Shown here: piece by piece, positions 1-10,745 of the stretch
Layout of the letters: every line of letters begins with the position of its first letter
Position numbering within the stretch: position 1 is the stretch's first letter
Source of the DNA: Cafeteria roenbergensis
Taxonomy: Eukaryota > Sar > Bigyra > Bicosoecida > Cafeteriaceae
Assembly (NCBI GenBank): GCA_008330645.1
Contig: VLTN01000090.1
Location: forward strand, 19,338-83,337
Reading direction: 5' to 3'
DNA: 64,000 nucleotides
Position numbers and translations under genes: made by a program
The notes under the pieces: model-generated
The model's database searches: none
Seen by the model: only the letters and a program-made list of their open reading frames with translations
Told to the model about the DNA's origin: nothing

Positions 1-1
1 A

Positions 2-3000
2 CGCACCAACACCATCGGCGGCCTCACCAAGCCGGGCCTGACCTCGCGCCGCACGGCTGGCCTTCGTCGGACAGACTCCTCCGCCCCGTCCTCGCCGGCC
101 CCGCTGGCCGCCTCCTCCTCCTCCTCCGCCTCCTCTGCATCGCGCTCAGCGGCCGCGGCTTCGGCTGCGGTTGCGGCCGCGGCGCCCCTCGCCCCAAGCC
201 TCTCCGCCGCAAGCTCCGCCGGGAGCAGCTCTGCCAGTCGCGGCGTGGCCGTTGTCCTTCGCGCGTCCTCCTCCGACGCGGGCCTCTCCGCCGCCGCCGC
301 CGCCGAGCGGCACACGGCCCTCGAAGCGGCCGTGGCCGCCGTGCTGGAGCAGCGCCCCCTCGTCACTGCAGAGGCCCAGCAGCACGGGGCAGGCAGCGAA
401 GCCGCCGGGAAAGTGCGAGTGGTCCTTCCGCCCGCTGGTGGCAACGCCACCGCCACCAGCACCACGGCCTCCGGCTCCAGCAGCGGCTCCGGCAGCGGCT
501 TGCTCGATGGCGCTTCCGGCACGACGCGCTACGCGCTCGTGAGCGCGTCTCTCACTTCGCGCGAAGGGCTCTACTCTGCTGTGGAGGACCTTTGCCGCCA
601 GGGCCAGGGCGGAAGGGTGTTGGCCATGATTCGGGCCCGGTCGGCTGAGCGTGCCGGTCGGCTGGTCGGGCGTCTGACGGAGGAGCTGTCAGGTGCCACT
701 CTGCTGCATGTCATGTCGGAAGAGTGGTCGCGGTGGAGTCGCGAAGTGGTTGCAGTTCGGCAGCTGGTGCTCTACCTCGACAGAGCCCTCGTGGGCCGTG
801 GCAGCGCCGCCCTGTCGGCGGCAGGCTCGGCCGCGCCGGCCATGGAGCGATCAACCTCCCTCGGCCGCGCCGCGTCCCAGGCCAGCGCCAACGCCGCGAC
901 TGCCGAGGCGACGCTGCGCCACCCGGAAGGATCCGCGGCGGGGCCTGCGGCCAGCGCCTGGTCCGGGGCCCCTCCCGGGGTGTGGGGCGAGGCCGCCACG
1001 GCTCTGCGAGTCGCGCTCACCGGGTCCGTCCCGGGCAGATCGGCCCTGGAACGGCTCTTCCAGGCCGTGCTGGAGGCGGCAGCCGACGACCGCCGCGGCC
1101 AGGCGGTGGACCACTCCGCGGTGCGGGCGACGGTCGGGTCGCTGGCGGCTCTCGGTCTATTCGCGGTGGCCCTGCCGGCTCTGCCAGGCGCCGGCAGGGA
1201 CAGCGCCGTGCCGGCCCTTAGCACGCGCATCGTTGCCGAAACCGCGCGGTTCTGGGACAGAGCAGCGGCAGAGCTGTGGTCCGAGTGCGGGTTCACGCCT
1301 GTCAGCGTCGAGTCGGAGGCGGCCCTGTCGCGAGTGGCGCAGGCGGCGGCGGCGCTGGAGGCGGCGAGCGCAACCTCTGGCCCTGCATGCGTGCCTGCCT
1401 CTGGCGTCGCTCGGTTCATCGCGGAGGCGGAAGTCGCCCTGGCTGCCGAGTCCGAGCGATGCGCGTCGCTCCTCGACCCCACGCCAGGCGGGGCCACCGG
1501 CAGAGCCGCCGTCACAGCAGCCGAGCGCGCGCTGCTCGGCTGCAGGTGGCAGAGCCTGGTCCGGTACGGCGTGCCCGCCCTGTGCGCGGCGGGGCGAGGA
1601 GTGAAGCTCCGGTCCCTGCGGGCGCTGGCGGAGCGCGCGGCGGCCGCGGCCGCGTCTGCTTCTGCAGCCGTGGGAGGTGGGCTGTCGGCGGGCGCGGCGG
1701 CTCTGGGCTTTCCTTCCTCCGACGGCTCTGCCGCTGATGGTCCCACTTCGCCAGGTCACGACGCCTTCGCAGCCTCCTTCGCTGCCGTGGCCTCAGTCAC
1801 GTTCAAGGCCGCAGTGGCGGGAACAGCTGGCGGCTCCGCGAAGCAGGGCACAGCCACCCCCACCACCTCGTCGTCCTCGTCGTCGTCGTCTGGAACCAAG
1901 GGCCCGTCGCCTGTGGCACTGCTGCTGGCGGCCAAGCGAGCCCTCGCCGCCCTCGCCATCATGGCGGCGGCGAGCCCCGCTCTTGCCTCCTCCTCATCAT
2001 CATCCTCATCCTCCTCCTCATCGTCATCGTCATCGTCGTCATCGCCATCGTCGTCCTCTTCGTCGCTAGCTCCGTCGGCATCGGCGGCCGCAGAGGCCGC
2101 TAGCTCTGCAGCGACGAGCAGCACCCCTGGCTCCTCTTCGCACGGCTCTGCCACTTCGCCGCTTGCCGTGGTCCCCGACCGGCAGCTGGCCCGGTGCCTA
2201 ATTGACGCCGCTTCCGCGGCAATGGGCAGCGACCCCGCGGCCGTGGCGGAGGCGCTGGCGAAGCACATGGATACGCTGCTGAGGGGCGGGCCGAGGGCGG
2301 CAGCCGCCGCGGCGTCGGTGGCCGAGGCGGCCGCCCACCTCCCGGGAGCAACGGTGTCGACGTTGGCGCCCGTGGCGGGAAGTGGCACTCCGGGTGGCTC
2401 TGCCGACGTGGCGGATGGCGAGCTGAGCGCGGTGGCTGCGGCAGCCGCAGCTGCGGCCGCGGGGCCGTCGCCCACCGACAGCGAGGCCACCGCTGCCGAG
2501 TGCGTGTGGCTGTTCCGGTGCCTTCGGGCCAAGGACGTGTTCGAGGCGTTCTTCAGGAAGGACCTGGCCAAGAGGCTGCTTCTGGGGCGCGCTGCGAGCG
2601 ACGACGCCGAGCGGTCGGTGCTGGCGTCGCTCAAGGCGGAGTGCGGCCCGAGCTACACCAGCAAGCTGGAGGGGATGCTGAGAGACGTGGCGGCCTGCCG
2701 CGCGCTGGAGGCGGACTTTGCGGAGGCGGCGCCGCCGCGCGGAGAGTGGGCGGAGGGCGAGGGCGTCGTGGCAGGTGGGTTGGAGTTCGCCGTTCAAGCC
2801 CTCACCACCACGCACTGGCCGAGCTACAAGTCGTGGGTGCCGACGCTGCCGCGGCCGCTTCTGCGCCCGATGGAGGTCTTCCAAGAGTGGTACCGCAGCA
2901 AGCACAGCGGCCGCCGCCTCGTCTGGCAGCACTCGCTCGGCACGTGCACTGTAGTGGGGCACTTCCGCGCCGGCCGCCGCGAGTTTGTGCTCTCCGAGCT

Positions 3001-3685
3001 GCAAGCCGCCTTGCTGCTGCTGTTCAACGGACAGGAGTCGTTCACCTTCGCGGAGCTGCGGAGCGGCGTGGGCGGCAGCGGGACGTCCACATCGTCGACA
3101 TCCTCGTCCTCTTCCTCCTCGTCGGCTGCCGGAGGCGCTGCGCCTGGTGGCGCTGCCAGGGCTGCTGCAGCTGCCGAGGCCGGGCCGAGCGACCCCGAGG
3201 TGACCCGGTCCGTTCTGTCGCTGTGTGTCGGCAAGCACAAGGTGCTGCAGCGGACACGCGCCGGGCAGACTGACCCCGCTGCGGCGGCTGCAGCGGCTGC
3301 GCAAAGCAAACCCAACCCCAGGGCCGAAGCTGCGCTTGCTGGCCGTGTGAAGGACGAGGACGAGTTCTCGTTCAACGCGTCCTTCCGGTCCAAGCAGCTG
3401 CGCATTCGGGTGAACCAGCTCCAGCTCCGGGAATCGCGCGAAGAGCGGTCGGCCACATCCCAGCGCGTGGCCGAGGCGCGGCAGTTCCAGATGGATGCCG
3501 CTCTTGTTCGCATCATGAAGGCGCGAAAGAGCCTGCGGCACGAGCAGCTCGTCGCGGAGTGTGTTGCTCAGCTGCGCTGCCCGGCTCGGCCGGCGGACAT
3601 CAAGAGGCGAATTGAGTCGCTCATCGATCGGGACTACCTGGAGCGGGACGACAGCGACTCGTCCCTGTACCTCTACGTTGCGTGA
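2..3685 (+). CDS. CUL4: Cullin, CUL4-type (5' end outside window)
   Basis: This is a scaffold subunit of cullin-RING ubiquitin ligases. The frame is open from base 2 with no in-frame ATG near the start, so the gene probably begins upstream of the window. Visible landmarks in order: an N-terminal cullin helix (REGLYSAVEDLCRQ, about 555-600) resembling the LYQAVENLC of CUL4; the core block FEAFFRKDLAKRLLLG followed by YTSKLEGML (about 2540-2690); the cullin-homology block with KHSGRRLVWQ (about 2905); and a C-terminal winged helix with VRIMKARKSL, where the lysine at 3518-3520 matches the family neddylation site. The protein ends with IESLIDRDYLERD...YLYVA, the canonical cullin terminus. Large Ala/Ser-rich insertions separate these blocks, making the protein longer than typical cullins (about 750 residues). 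No intron is needed. Cullin identity is secure; the CUL4 subtype is inferred from the blocks named. Confidence 0.93.
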   Translation, partial: RTNTIGGLTKPGLTSRRTAGLRRTDSSAPSSPAPLAASSSSSASSASRSAAAASAAVAAAAPLAPSLSAASSAGSSSASRGVAVVLRASSSDAGLSAAAAAERHTALEAAVAAVLEQRPLVTAEAQQHGAGSEAAGKVRVVLPPAGGNATATSTTASGSSSGSGSGLLDGASGTTRYALVSASLTSREGLYSAVEDLCRQGQGGRVLAMIRARSAERAGRLVGRLTEELSGATLLHVMSEEWSRWSREVVAVRQLVLYLDRALVGRGSAALSAAGSAAPAMERSTSLGRAASQASANAATAEATLRHPEGSAAGPAASAWSGAPPGVWGEAATALRVALTGSVPGRSALERLFQAVLEAAADDRRGQAVDHSAVRATVGSLAALGLFAVALPALPGAGRDSAVPALSTRIVAETARFWDRAAAELWSECGFTPVSVESEAALSRVAQAAAALEAASATSGPACVPASGVARFIAEAEVALAAESERCASLLDPTPGGATGRAAVTAAERALLGCRWQSLVRYGVPALCAAGRGVKLRSLRALAERAAAAAASASAAVGGGLSAGAAALGFPSSDGSAADGPTSPGHDAFAASFAAVASVTFKAAVAGTAGGSAKQGTATPTTSSSSSSSSGTKGPSPVALLLAAKRALAALAIMAAASPALASSSSSSSSSSSSSSSSSSSPSSSSSSLAPSASAAAEAASSAATSSTPGSSSHGSATSPLAVVPDRQLARCLIDAASAAMGSDPAAVAEALAKHMDTLLRGGPRAAAAAASVAEAAAHLPGATVSTLAPVAGSGTPGGSADVADGELSAVAAAAAAAAAGPSPTDSEATAAECVWLFRCLRAKDVFEAFFRKDLAKRLLLGRAASDDAERSVLASLKAECGPSYTSKLEGMLRDVAACRALEADFAEAAPPRGEWAEGEGVVAGGLEFAVQALTTTHWPSYKSWVPTLPRPLLRPMEVFQEWYRSKHSGRRLVWQHSLGTCTVVGHFRAGRREFVLSELQAALLLLFNGQESFTFAELRSGVGGSGTSTSSTSSSSSSSSAAGGAAPGGAARAAAAAEAGPSDPEVTRSVLSLCVGKHKVLQRTRAGQTDPAAAAAAAAQSKPNPRAEAALAGRVKDEDEFSFNASFRSKQLRIRVNQLQLRESREERSATSQRVAEARQFQMDAALVRIMKARKSLRHEQLVAECVAQLRCPARPADIKRRIESLIDRDYLERDDSDSSLYLYVA
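1985..2066 (+). repeat. Trinucleotide (TCN) tract coding poly-serine
   Basis: An imperfect TCC/TCA/TCG run inside the cullin gene encodes roughly 27 consecutive or nearly consecutive serines. It lies in one of the low-complexity insertions, away from the conserved cullin blocks, so it probably forms a disordered loop. Confidence 0.85.
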
Positions 3686-5258
3686 GCGCTTTGGTCTCGT
3701 TGCAAGCGCTTGTGATGAAAAACGATGCAGGCCTTCGCCCTCGACCGCCCCTTGCTGAAGAGCCGTGCGTGCCCCCAGCGCCAGTCCCCCCGCCACCCAA
3801 CAGGTCACAAACGGCCCTCGACGAGCATCGGGGTCGCATCCGGTGGAGCCACGGCGTCAAAGTGCTCGGCGCGGGGTGGTGGCGCTTGGGAGTGCTGGTG
3901 GGGGGCGGGAAGACCCTCGCCTGCGCTCGACACAGCGTCCGGCTGCACTCGTCACTCGTGCAGCCCCAGGGGATCAAGTGCCTCGGGCGAGAGGCCAATT
4001 CGACATCGAGCGACTTGTGCACGCATGCCGTGGCCTGCGACCGGCGCCTGCGGGCGCAGCCCTCGGTGGGTCGGGCAAGATCGCGAGCAAGCAAGCTCGC
4101 TGGCGGCCGCAGCTATTGGCCCGAGCAGAAATGGCTGCCTGGGTGGGCGCATCCACGTACATTGGCCACTCCACCTGCATGCTGCCGCGTGCAAGCACCT
4201 TTTCCCACGGCGGGTGTGTGGAACGGCGGAGGCGGCCACAAGCAGTGAGCGCGGCAAGGCATTGACAAACAGATCCGCCACGCAAACACAATGGGAATGG
4301 ATAGTCTGCCTGGTCGCGTTCACAAAGCCGTACAACTGCCAAGAAGCTGTCTCGCAGGCCAGTGGCGCGCGTCCGTGCTAGGGGGAGACACAAGATTCCG
4401 CGATCAAGCTCTAGCTTTGCCCGTCAGCCTGCCTGCTTCGGTCAAACACCCGGCGTGCCTGAAAAGTTGCCGCAATGAGGGCCGCAAAATCAACGACATC
4501 TCGGCAGGGGTGGGACAAGGGCTGCATGGTGTCAATGACTTGGTGACGCAAGCTGTTGTCGGCCAAGCAGGCTTGCTGACTGCAGCACCGGCCGTGACTT
4601 GCAGCGACCCACTGAGGCGCCGCGTTGAGTGCGCGCGATGGTACCACTGGTGTTCCACCATCAGAGTTCGATCGGAGCCTCACGGTAGGGTAGCTCCCCC
4701 AGCCTGCCGGAGTCGCACCGTCGTGGGAGAGCTCGCGTCGCATGGCAGCGCCCGGCGCGCGAGTGCCGCTGCTGGTTGTTCGCGTCGGCCTGCACCCGCC
4801 CGGCTGCGCTTGTCCGTGGTCTGCGGGCAAGCACACGTCTTAAAAGGGAAGCCTTGGCCCAGCAAGGCACTCCCGTGGCGCCGGACCCCTGCATTTCATC
4901 AGCATCGTATCAAAAAGTTCCACGGCGCTCACCCGGCTCAGGCTGGCGTTGCTGGGAGCCACTGGCGTTGCCCATGGCCTATCCTGGAAGAAGGCGCGCC
5001 TCGCTCGAGCTGGCGCACTCCGAGTGGCGGCTGGCGGCAAGGGGAGCCATGCGCGTGGCCACCGACATCGGCTGCCTCTGCCGCGCAACGAGAGCGCAAT
5101 GGAACGAAATCTGTTACTGCGCGTGGGGCCCTGGCTGCCGCATGGACTCGGTGGGGCTCAGCTGCGTGTCCTCGTGCGTAGCTTTTGCGTGCGTGGCTGG
5201 CTTGGCTCGGCACAGGGGCGCCTGTGATCGTGCGAGCGCTTGCGCGGGCGCTTGCCAC
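3686..5258. other. Convergent intergenic region, no gene recognised
   Basis: This 1.57-kb stretch lies between the 3' ends of the cullin (plus) and p28 (minus) genes. Several open frames cross it on both strands, but none shows a recognisable domain, a plausible set of splice sites or similarity that I can name. It looks less GC-rich than the flanking exons. Confidence 0.5.
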
Positions 5259-6365
5259 TCATCGCCCGCCACCAGGCATGCCGCGCAGAAAGGCGTCGAG
5301 GTGCTTGTGCTGGTGTGCCAAAAAGTCCAGCTCCTGCTTGCGGCTGCGCTCGTCCAGCTCGTGCCGTTCGCGGTGCCTGCGCTCCAGCACAGCGAGCCTG
5401 TTCCGCTGCGCGAGCACCTGGGCCTCGAGCGCTGTGGTCTGCTCTCGCAGCCTCTCTGCCTCCTCCTCCATGGCGGGCACGCCCTCCTCTGCCTGCAATT
5501 GCTTGCGCACCCCAAACACTACGGATGCCTCGAAGAGCGCTCGGTAAGCGTCGAGCGTCATCAGGGCCTCGTTGCGCACGCGGTGCAGCAACAGGCCCCG
5601 CTCGGGCCCTTCCAGGGCCACCTGGCGGATCACCTCGTCTGCAGCACGCGGAGCAGAAGGAGAGGCTCAGTACGAGCGCGCTTGCCTCGGCGGGGCGGGC
5701 TGCGCTAGGGCTGCCCTGTTCGGCGTTCAGGCGCGGCGCTCGCGCTCGCACGCTGCAACAAAGCCCTCGCAGAGAGTGGCCCTCCGGGCCGGGCAATCCT
5801 CGCCCTCGCAGGCGCTAGCCCTGGAGGGGCAGGAGGCGCGAAACTCACCAAGGGTCTGGCGGTACAGCTCCTCGCGCACGGGGCAGATTCCGGACTCGCG
5901 CGCCTGCCGGTGCAGCAAGCGCTGGTCAAGCGTTCCCTGCAGCGTTGTCACGTCCGCACGCGAGGCAGGAGCCTTGCTTGTGTACTGAATCCACGACGTG
6001 CCGTCGCGCTGCTCCCAAATCCTGCGCGCAAGGGAGGGAAGAGGAGGGAAGAGGAGGGGGGGGAGGGGCGGTTGGGGCTTGGCCAGCGGGCCGGGCCGCA
6101 GCATGGGCGCGTTGAGCTTTGGCGGCCCAGGCCGGCGCGCTCCGTCGCGCTGCCTCGGCACGGCGCGAGGCCCGGCTCACCGAGGCGGCAGCACGCTGTT
6201 GATGACCTCCTCCACGTGCGCTTCCGCGGTGCCCCCACGCTTGGGCAAGCCGGTGCTTTCGGCAACCGCTGCCGGCGGCCCGTCGATTTGCATCGGCCGC
6301 TCGAACTGGATCAGAGTCGGCGGCGGGTCCGCATGAGCGCCTCCAGACGCGCTGCCAGCGGCCAT
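5259..6365 (-). CDS. DNALI1: Axonemal inner-arm dynein light chain p28 (DNALI1 family)
   Basis: p28 is a light chain of single-headed inner-arm dyneins in cilia and flagella. Three exons join in phase: 6181-6365, 5849-6021 and 5259-5638 (245 residues; human DNALI1 is about 258). Exon 1 ends with EEVINSVLPPR, the family NAILPPR block. Exon 2 carries QARESGICPVREELYRQTL, matching the family QARETGICPVR signature. Exon 3 carries ERGLLLHRVRNEALMT and a C-terminal coiled coil rich in E, R, Q and L. Donors are GTGAGC and GTGAGT; acceptors are GCGCAG and CTGCAG. The minus-strand acceptor of exon 2 follows a long pyrimidine tract, seen as G-rich DNA on plus at about 6030-6070. The ATG at 6363-6365 is the first in-frame Met before the conserved block. 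The gene implies a motile cilium in the life cycle. Confidence 0.93.
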
Positions 6366-7109
6366 CGCAGCCTTGCCCCCAACCGCGGGCGCCGCAGCGG
6401 TGTGACTCGAGCAAGGAGGCGGCGCCGCCGCGAGCAGGCAACGGCCTTGTCGCCGGCTCTGCTCGACGGTGACCGGGGCTGCTGCACCCCCCAACACTCC
6501 CCGCGCGGCGCACCAGCGCGGGTCGTCAGCCGCACGTTCAGGGGGGGCGCGCTGTCGCCGTGTGGCAGCGGCCAGTCGTGGGAGGGCGTCGTCAGCGCTG
6601 TTCGATGCGTGTTGCGCGTTCGGCACCCCGCAAAGCGCGGCCAAAGCGACAGCCGCTGGCCCCACACACGCACTACCCCTGTCGTCTGGTGCACATGGAC
6701 ACATAGGCGCAGCCAGCGTTTACCACGCCCGCTGCTCCGCGCCTCCAGATGAGCGGCTCCCGAGCCGCGGCCACTCCCCGCTGCCAGCACCACCACGGCC
6801 GCCACCTGCACCCACCGAATCGCGTCGTCCCTTGCGCCTCCCACCCCCACCCGCCATGCCCACCCCACACCCACGAAGCCACGCACACGCATCCACGCAC
6901 TCAGCTCCACGCACAACTCGTGGCGAGCGCCCCACCCCAGCCCCCGCCCCCTGCGTCCAGATTCAGCCCAGTTCGCCCTCGTACGCCCCGCAGTTGGCCT
7001 CCCGTACGCCGGGCCGGCAGCCCCTCCCCCCCCCCCCCCCGCTGGCGGCATCCCGCGATGCGAGGCCGGGTGTCGCTTGCGTCCGCGCTGGCCGGGGGCG
7101 CAGCTGGCC
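6366..7109. other. Intergenic region between p28 and TM9SF, with a C homopolymer
   Basis: This is the region upstream of p28 and downstream of the TM9SF stop. It contains a long run of C at about 7027-7040 and other C-rich stretches. No coding exon could be supported; the p28 promoter presumably lies here. Confidence 0.5.
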
Positions 7110-9496
7110 TCACTCGGCCTTGACGTTGTCGTAGAGCGCCTGCACGAACCGCTGCGACGCGAAGAAGCCGATGGAGCCGCACGCGATGCCGAGGCAGCTG
7201 CACACCAGCGCCGAGTAGGCGAAGAAGAAGGCGATTTGCACCAGCCCGTGCATCTGGGTCTTGGCCACGAGGTAGTACACGGCGTAGAGGAAGAGGTAGC
7301 CGGCGACGGAACCGCCGGAGAGGAAGGAGAGCCAGTGCCAGCGGTGGTTCTCCGCCGAGAGGGAGGTGTACACGGCGATGATGGTGGCGCAGGCCGCCAC
7401 CACGGCGAGCATGAAGAGGACGAGGGCGAGGAAGCCGTACACGAAGTAGTAGCGGTATCCCCAGAAGGAGGAGAGCACGAAGTACGCCTCGATGAACACG
7501 CAGCCGAAGGGAGCGAGGCCGGCCAGGGCGGTGACGGCCACGGGGTGGGCGTACCACGGGTAGGAGGAGGGGGAGGGGCGGGCGTAGGGGTTGACGCGCC
7601 GGCGGTGGGACCCCGAGGCGGGGGACGCCGCAACGCTGCGGCGGCCCAGGATGGTCCCGACGACGGAGAGGGGGAGCGAGATGCAGATCCAGCCGAGGCC
7701 GAGGGTGAGGACGTTGCCGAAGGAGATGGTGTTGATGGTGGAGGCGCGCCAGGCCACCGCGTTGGCTGGGCCGATGAGCGCGGCGGCCGTGGCAGGCAGC
7801 AGCGCCGAGGTCAGGAACATCACAAACTGCCAGCGGGGGCCCGGCTTGGGGCGGAACTGGGCGCGGTACCAGCTCCCGGATACGTAGCCCGCTGCGATGG
7901 AGGTGAGGGCGTACGCCACCAGCACCACCGAAGCGGTGTAGCCGCGGTCCTGGTTGAGAGAGCGGACGACGGAGACAGCCAGCACGACCAGCCCCATGGC
8001 CGCGAGCTGCACGCCGGTGCCCAGCAGCGCCGCCAGCAGCTCAACGTGCTGCGGCCGGCGGAACACGTCGGCATGGAGCAGCTTCCAGGTGGCGTCCTCG
8101 GCGGCGGAGGCGAGGGAGGCCTCGCGAGCTGCGATGGCGGCCCCGTCCTCGGCGCTGTGGGCAGCCGCGCCGCCCGCGGCGGAGGCGGCGCCCCCGGGAG
8201 CAACGGCCGCGTGCGAGTCTTCGCCGAGGATGCCGCGGATCTGGGTGTGGATAGTGCGCGCAAGAATCAGGACCACCAGGCCGACGACGAAGACGACCAT
8301 CAGGAAGGAGTTGAGGAGCGCGAACCAGTGAACGTGGTGCTCGAACATGTGGGACTCCAGGTAGCGAGCGAAGCGGCTCTCGAACGTGCGCTCCGACTCC
8401 TTCCACGTGACGGAGAGCTTGAGGTCGAACTCCTTGCCAGGCTCGATGTGCACCGGGTCCTCTGACGTGAGCGTGACCTCCACAATGCGGTTGCCGTTGT
8501 AGCCGATGGTGAGGTGCCGGTGAGTGAAAATGAACGCGTGGTCGGCCATGGCGAGGGCCTCGCTCTGGGACACCGTCTTGATGGAGTCCGCGTTGCCGAT
8601 CTTGGCAAGCTCCTCCTCCAGCGACTCCCCGTGCTGGCGGAGGTGCTCCAGCGTCTCTTCGCCGGTGACCAGCTCGCCCACCATGCCCCAGACGGGGAGC
8701 TCGTCCAGCACCATCTGGTACACGTAGTGGTTCGCCACGGCGTAGTCGAGAAAGGCCGCGGACTCCTCGGTGAGAGCCATGCGGCAGTAGGGCTGCAGCG
8801 GCGTGTCCACCTTGAAGCGCACCAGCAGGTCGCTGTTCACCCACTCGGTGCCCTCAAACACCTCGCCGATGCCGGCGAAGCGGTGCATGGGCTGCAGCTT
8901 CTGAGGCGGCGCGCAGAAGGGCAAGGCGTAGTAGGAGTACGTCTCCTGGGGGTTGTGGTACGGGCCCACTCGCGTGAGCCACATGGTCACGGCTTCGCCG
9001 TCGCGGTACTGCGAACCGGCGCGACAGCAAGGCGCGAGGCCGACGGAAACGATGTCGACAGCAGCAGGGTGCAGCGCGCAGCGGCGCCCTTGGCACACAC
9101 CGCTCGGCCCGCGGCGGCCGCGGGTTTGCTTGTCTTGCGCTGGCGGGGAGCGGGAGCGCGAGCCGGGCACGAGCGCACGGCGCCGGAGGCGGGCCGCTGG
9201 GATCGCGCGGTGCCTGCCGGGCCAGGGCGGCCGGGCGCACAGCAGCCGGGCGCGTGCGCGCAGCGCACGGTGGCGTGCGCGCATCTGTGGGAAGCGGCGG
9301 TGCACCGCGCGCGCGCGCGCGCTCAAGGCCGCGAACTGCAGCGCAGCGCAGCGCAGCTACAAGCAAGCCGCGCCGGCGCTGCCGGGCACACTCGCCGCCC
9401 GTGCTGGCTCACCTCGTGTGTGTCTTCGCCAGCATGCACCGGGGCGGGCCCGAGCGCGGCCGCCGCCAGCGCGGCGAGCGCGAGGGCTGCGAGCAT
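7110..9496 (-). CDS. TM9SF1: Transmembrane 9 superfamily protein (TM9SF1-like)
   Basis: TM9SF (nonaspanin) proteins are nine-span membrane proteins of the Golgi and endosomes. Two exons join in phase: 9413-9496 encodes a signal peptide (MLAALALAALAAAALG, then a polar segment ending DTHE), and 7110-9008 encodes the rest, about 660 residues in all. The join gives DTHE followed by YRDGEAV, reproducing the family's early luminal motif, followed by VGPYHNPQETY. The luminal domain runs to about residue 250. The first membrane helix (SFLMVVFVVGLVVLILA) is followed by a cytosolic loop and then the eight-helix block. The C-terminus is VKAE, fitting the KxD/E Golgi-retention signal described for this family. 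The intron (9009-9412) has a GTGAGC donor and a TTCGCAG acceptor. Assignment to the TM9SF1 branch is by the VGPYHNPQETY block and is tentative; family membership is secure. Confidence 0.94.
9306..9322. repeat. (CG)n dinucleotide run in TM9SF intron
   Basis: A run of alternating C and G lies within the single TM9SF intron. It is a simple sequence of Z-DNA-forming type with no coding role. Confidence 0.8.
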
Positions 9497-10020
9497 TGCG
9501 AGGCCTGGAACCCGACACTGGCGCTGGGCCGAACCGGGCACACGCAGACGGGCAGCTGGGGCGGGCGCGGGGCTCCTTGGGCGCGCGGCGAGGCCGGGGC
9601 GCGCCAGGTCCGGGCGGGGAAGAGTGCGCGGGCGCCGCGGTCCGGAGCTGCCGCCACGTTGGGCCGGCCGGGCGGCTTGCGCGAGCAGGCGCCGATCGGC
9701 TCCGTGGAGCGACGCGCTCTGCCGGCCCCCCAGGCGCCGGCGCCCTGCGCCCAAGCGCCCGAGCGCAGTGCGACCGCGCCCCCCCCGCCCGGCACACGTT
9801 CCCGGTATCCCCAGGCACCGAACGATGGTGAGCCAGGCGGGCGCAGCTGGGGCAGGCCGCGCGCCGGACGCGTGTGCGCCCGCTGATGAGCCGTCGACCG
9901 CTGGGCGTCGCGGGCCGCCGCTGTCGTCCTCGCGCTGTGCCGCCGCGCCCTGCGAGCGCCCCCGGCCGCGAGCCGCCGCCCCCGCGCGCCGACTCCCCCG
10001 CTCGCGCGCGCCCGTGTCGG
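9497..10020. promoter_or_regulatory. Divergent promoter region, TM9SF / QCR6
   Basis: About 520 bp of very CpG-rich sequence separates the divergent TM9SF (minus) and QCR6 (plus) start codons. Both promoters should lie here. No TATA box or other known element was recognised. An in-frame open stretch runs upstream of the QCR6 ATG, so an upstream start is possible. Confidence 0.5.
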
Positions 10021-10230
10021 ATGCCGCAGGCCGACGCCGAGGTTGTGGACCAGAAGCCGCGCATCGAGAAGGAGTGCCACTCCAGCTGCACCGGCCAGTG
10101 GGGCAAGTACGAGGCCTGCGTGAAGCGCATCACGGCCAAGGGCAGCGGCTCCTGCGAGCCGTGGGCGTTTGACTACTGGACCTGCGTGGACAAGTGCACG
10201 GCCCCCAGGTTGTTCGCCGTCCTCAAGTGA
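10021..10230 (+). CDS. UQCRH: Cytochrome bc1 hinge protein (QCR6/UQCRH)
   Basis: This is the acidic hinge subunit of respiratory complex III in the mitochondrial intermembrane space, near cytochrome c1. The 69-residue product has the family cysteine pattern: C19, C23, C33, C45, C55 and C59, within KYEACVKRI and FDYWTCVDKCTAPRLF, which align with the family's YEACVKRI and YFDYWHCVDKC...LF. The chosen ATG gives a mature-length protein. The frame stays open upstream to an earlier ATG (9874-9876, 49 codons further), which would add an Arg/Pro-rich leader that could be a targeting presequence. The N-terminus here is much less acidic than in yeast. The gene starts a plus-strand run of OXPHOS genes with NDUFV2 and COX6B. 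Confidence 0.92.
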   Translation: MPQADAEVVDQKPRIEKECHSSCTGQWGKYEACVKRITAKGSGSCEPWAFDYWTCVDKCTAPRLFAVLK

Positions 10231-10745
10231 GGCGCCCGTCGCCAGCCGATGGCGCTGGGATCCGCCGCGAGAGCGGGAGAGGCGAGGCGTGCGGCGTGCC
10301 GCTTTGCGGGCCTTCAGTCCCCCTCCTCGGCCGCCCGCTGCCGGGATGCCGCCGTGGCCCGCCCCCCTACGACGAGGGGCCGCGCCATGGCCCCGCAGCG
10401 GGGCCGGGGAGCGCACGCCGCGGGAGCCGCGCCGCTTTGAGTGATTGTGTGCAGCGGCGCCCTGCGGACGGAAAAGCCGAACCCTTTTTTTGCCCGCCAC
10501 CGGCCGCGCGCCCCGGCGCGTCCAAGCACCGCACTCGCTCGAGCGCGCGCCACGCGCGACAGTCCCTCGCGCCTTCGCGGCCCGCTGGGGCGCGGCCGGC
10601 GCCGCCGCCGCGCAGCCGCCGCGGCGACTGAGTCGTCTCGCGGCACGCCGCCGAAAGGGCGCCTCTGCCCGTGACGTTGGCGCTGCCGGCCCCACCGCCG
10701 AGCGCCAGCAGGCCCACCGCCCGGCCGCCCGCAGCACAGCCCGTG

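Noticed and set aside
2198-3808. Minus-strand open frame of over 500 codons opposite the cullin
   Set aside because: It has no domain, an Arg-rich composition typical of antisense GC-rich DNA, and covers the conserved cullin blocks.
3682-5250. Several 140-300-codon frames in the cullin/p28 intergenic region
   Set aside because: They overlap on both strands, lack domains and splice logic, and match what GC-rich non-coding DNA gives by chance.
6030-6072. G-rich stretch as a functional G-quadruplex
   Set aside because: On the coding (minus) strand it is the polypyrimidine tract before a p28 acceptor, which is sufficient explanation.
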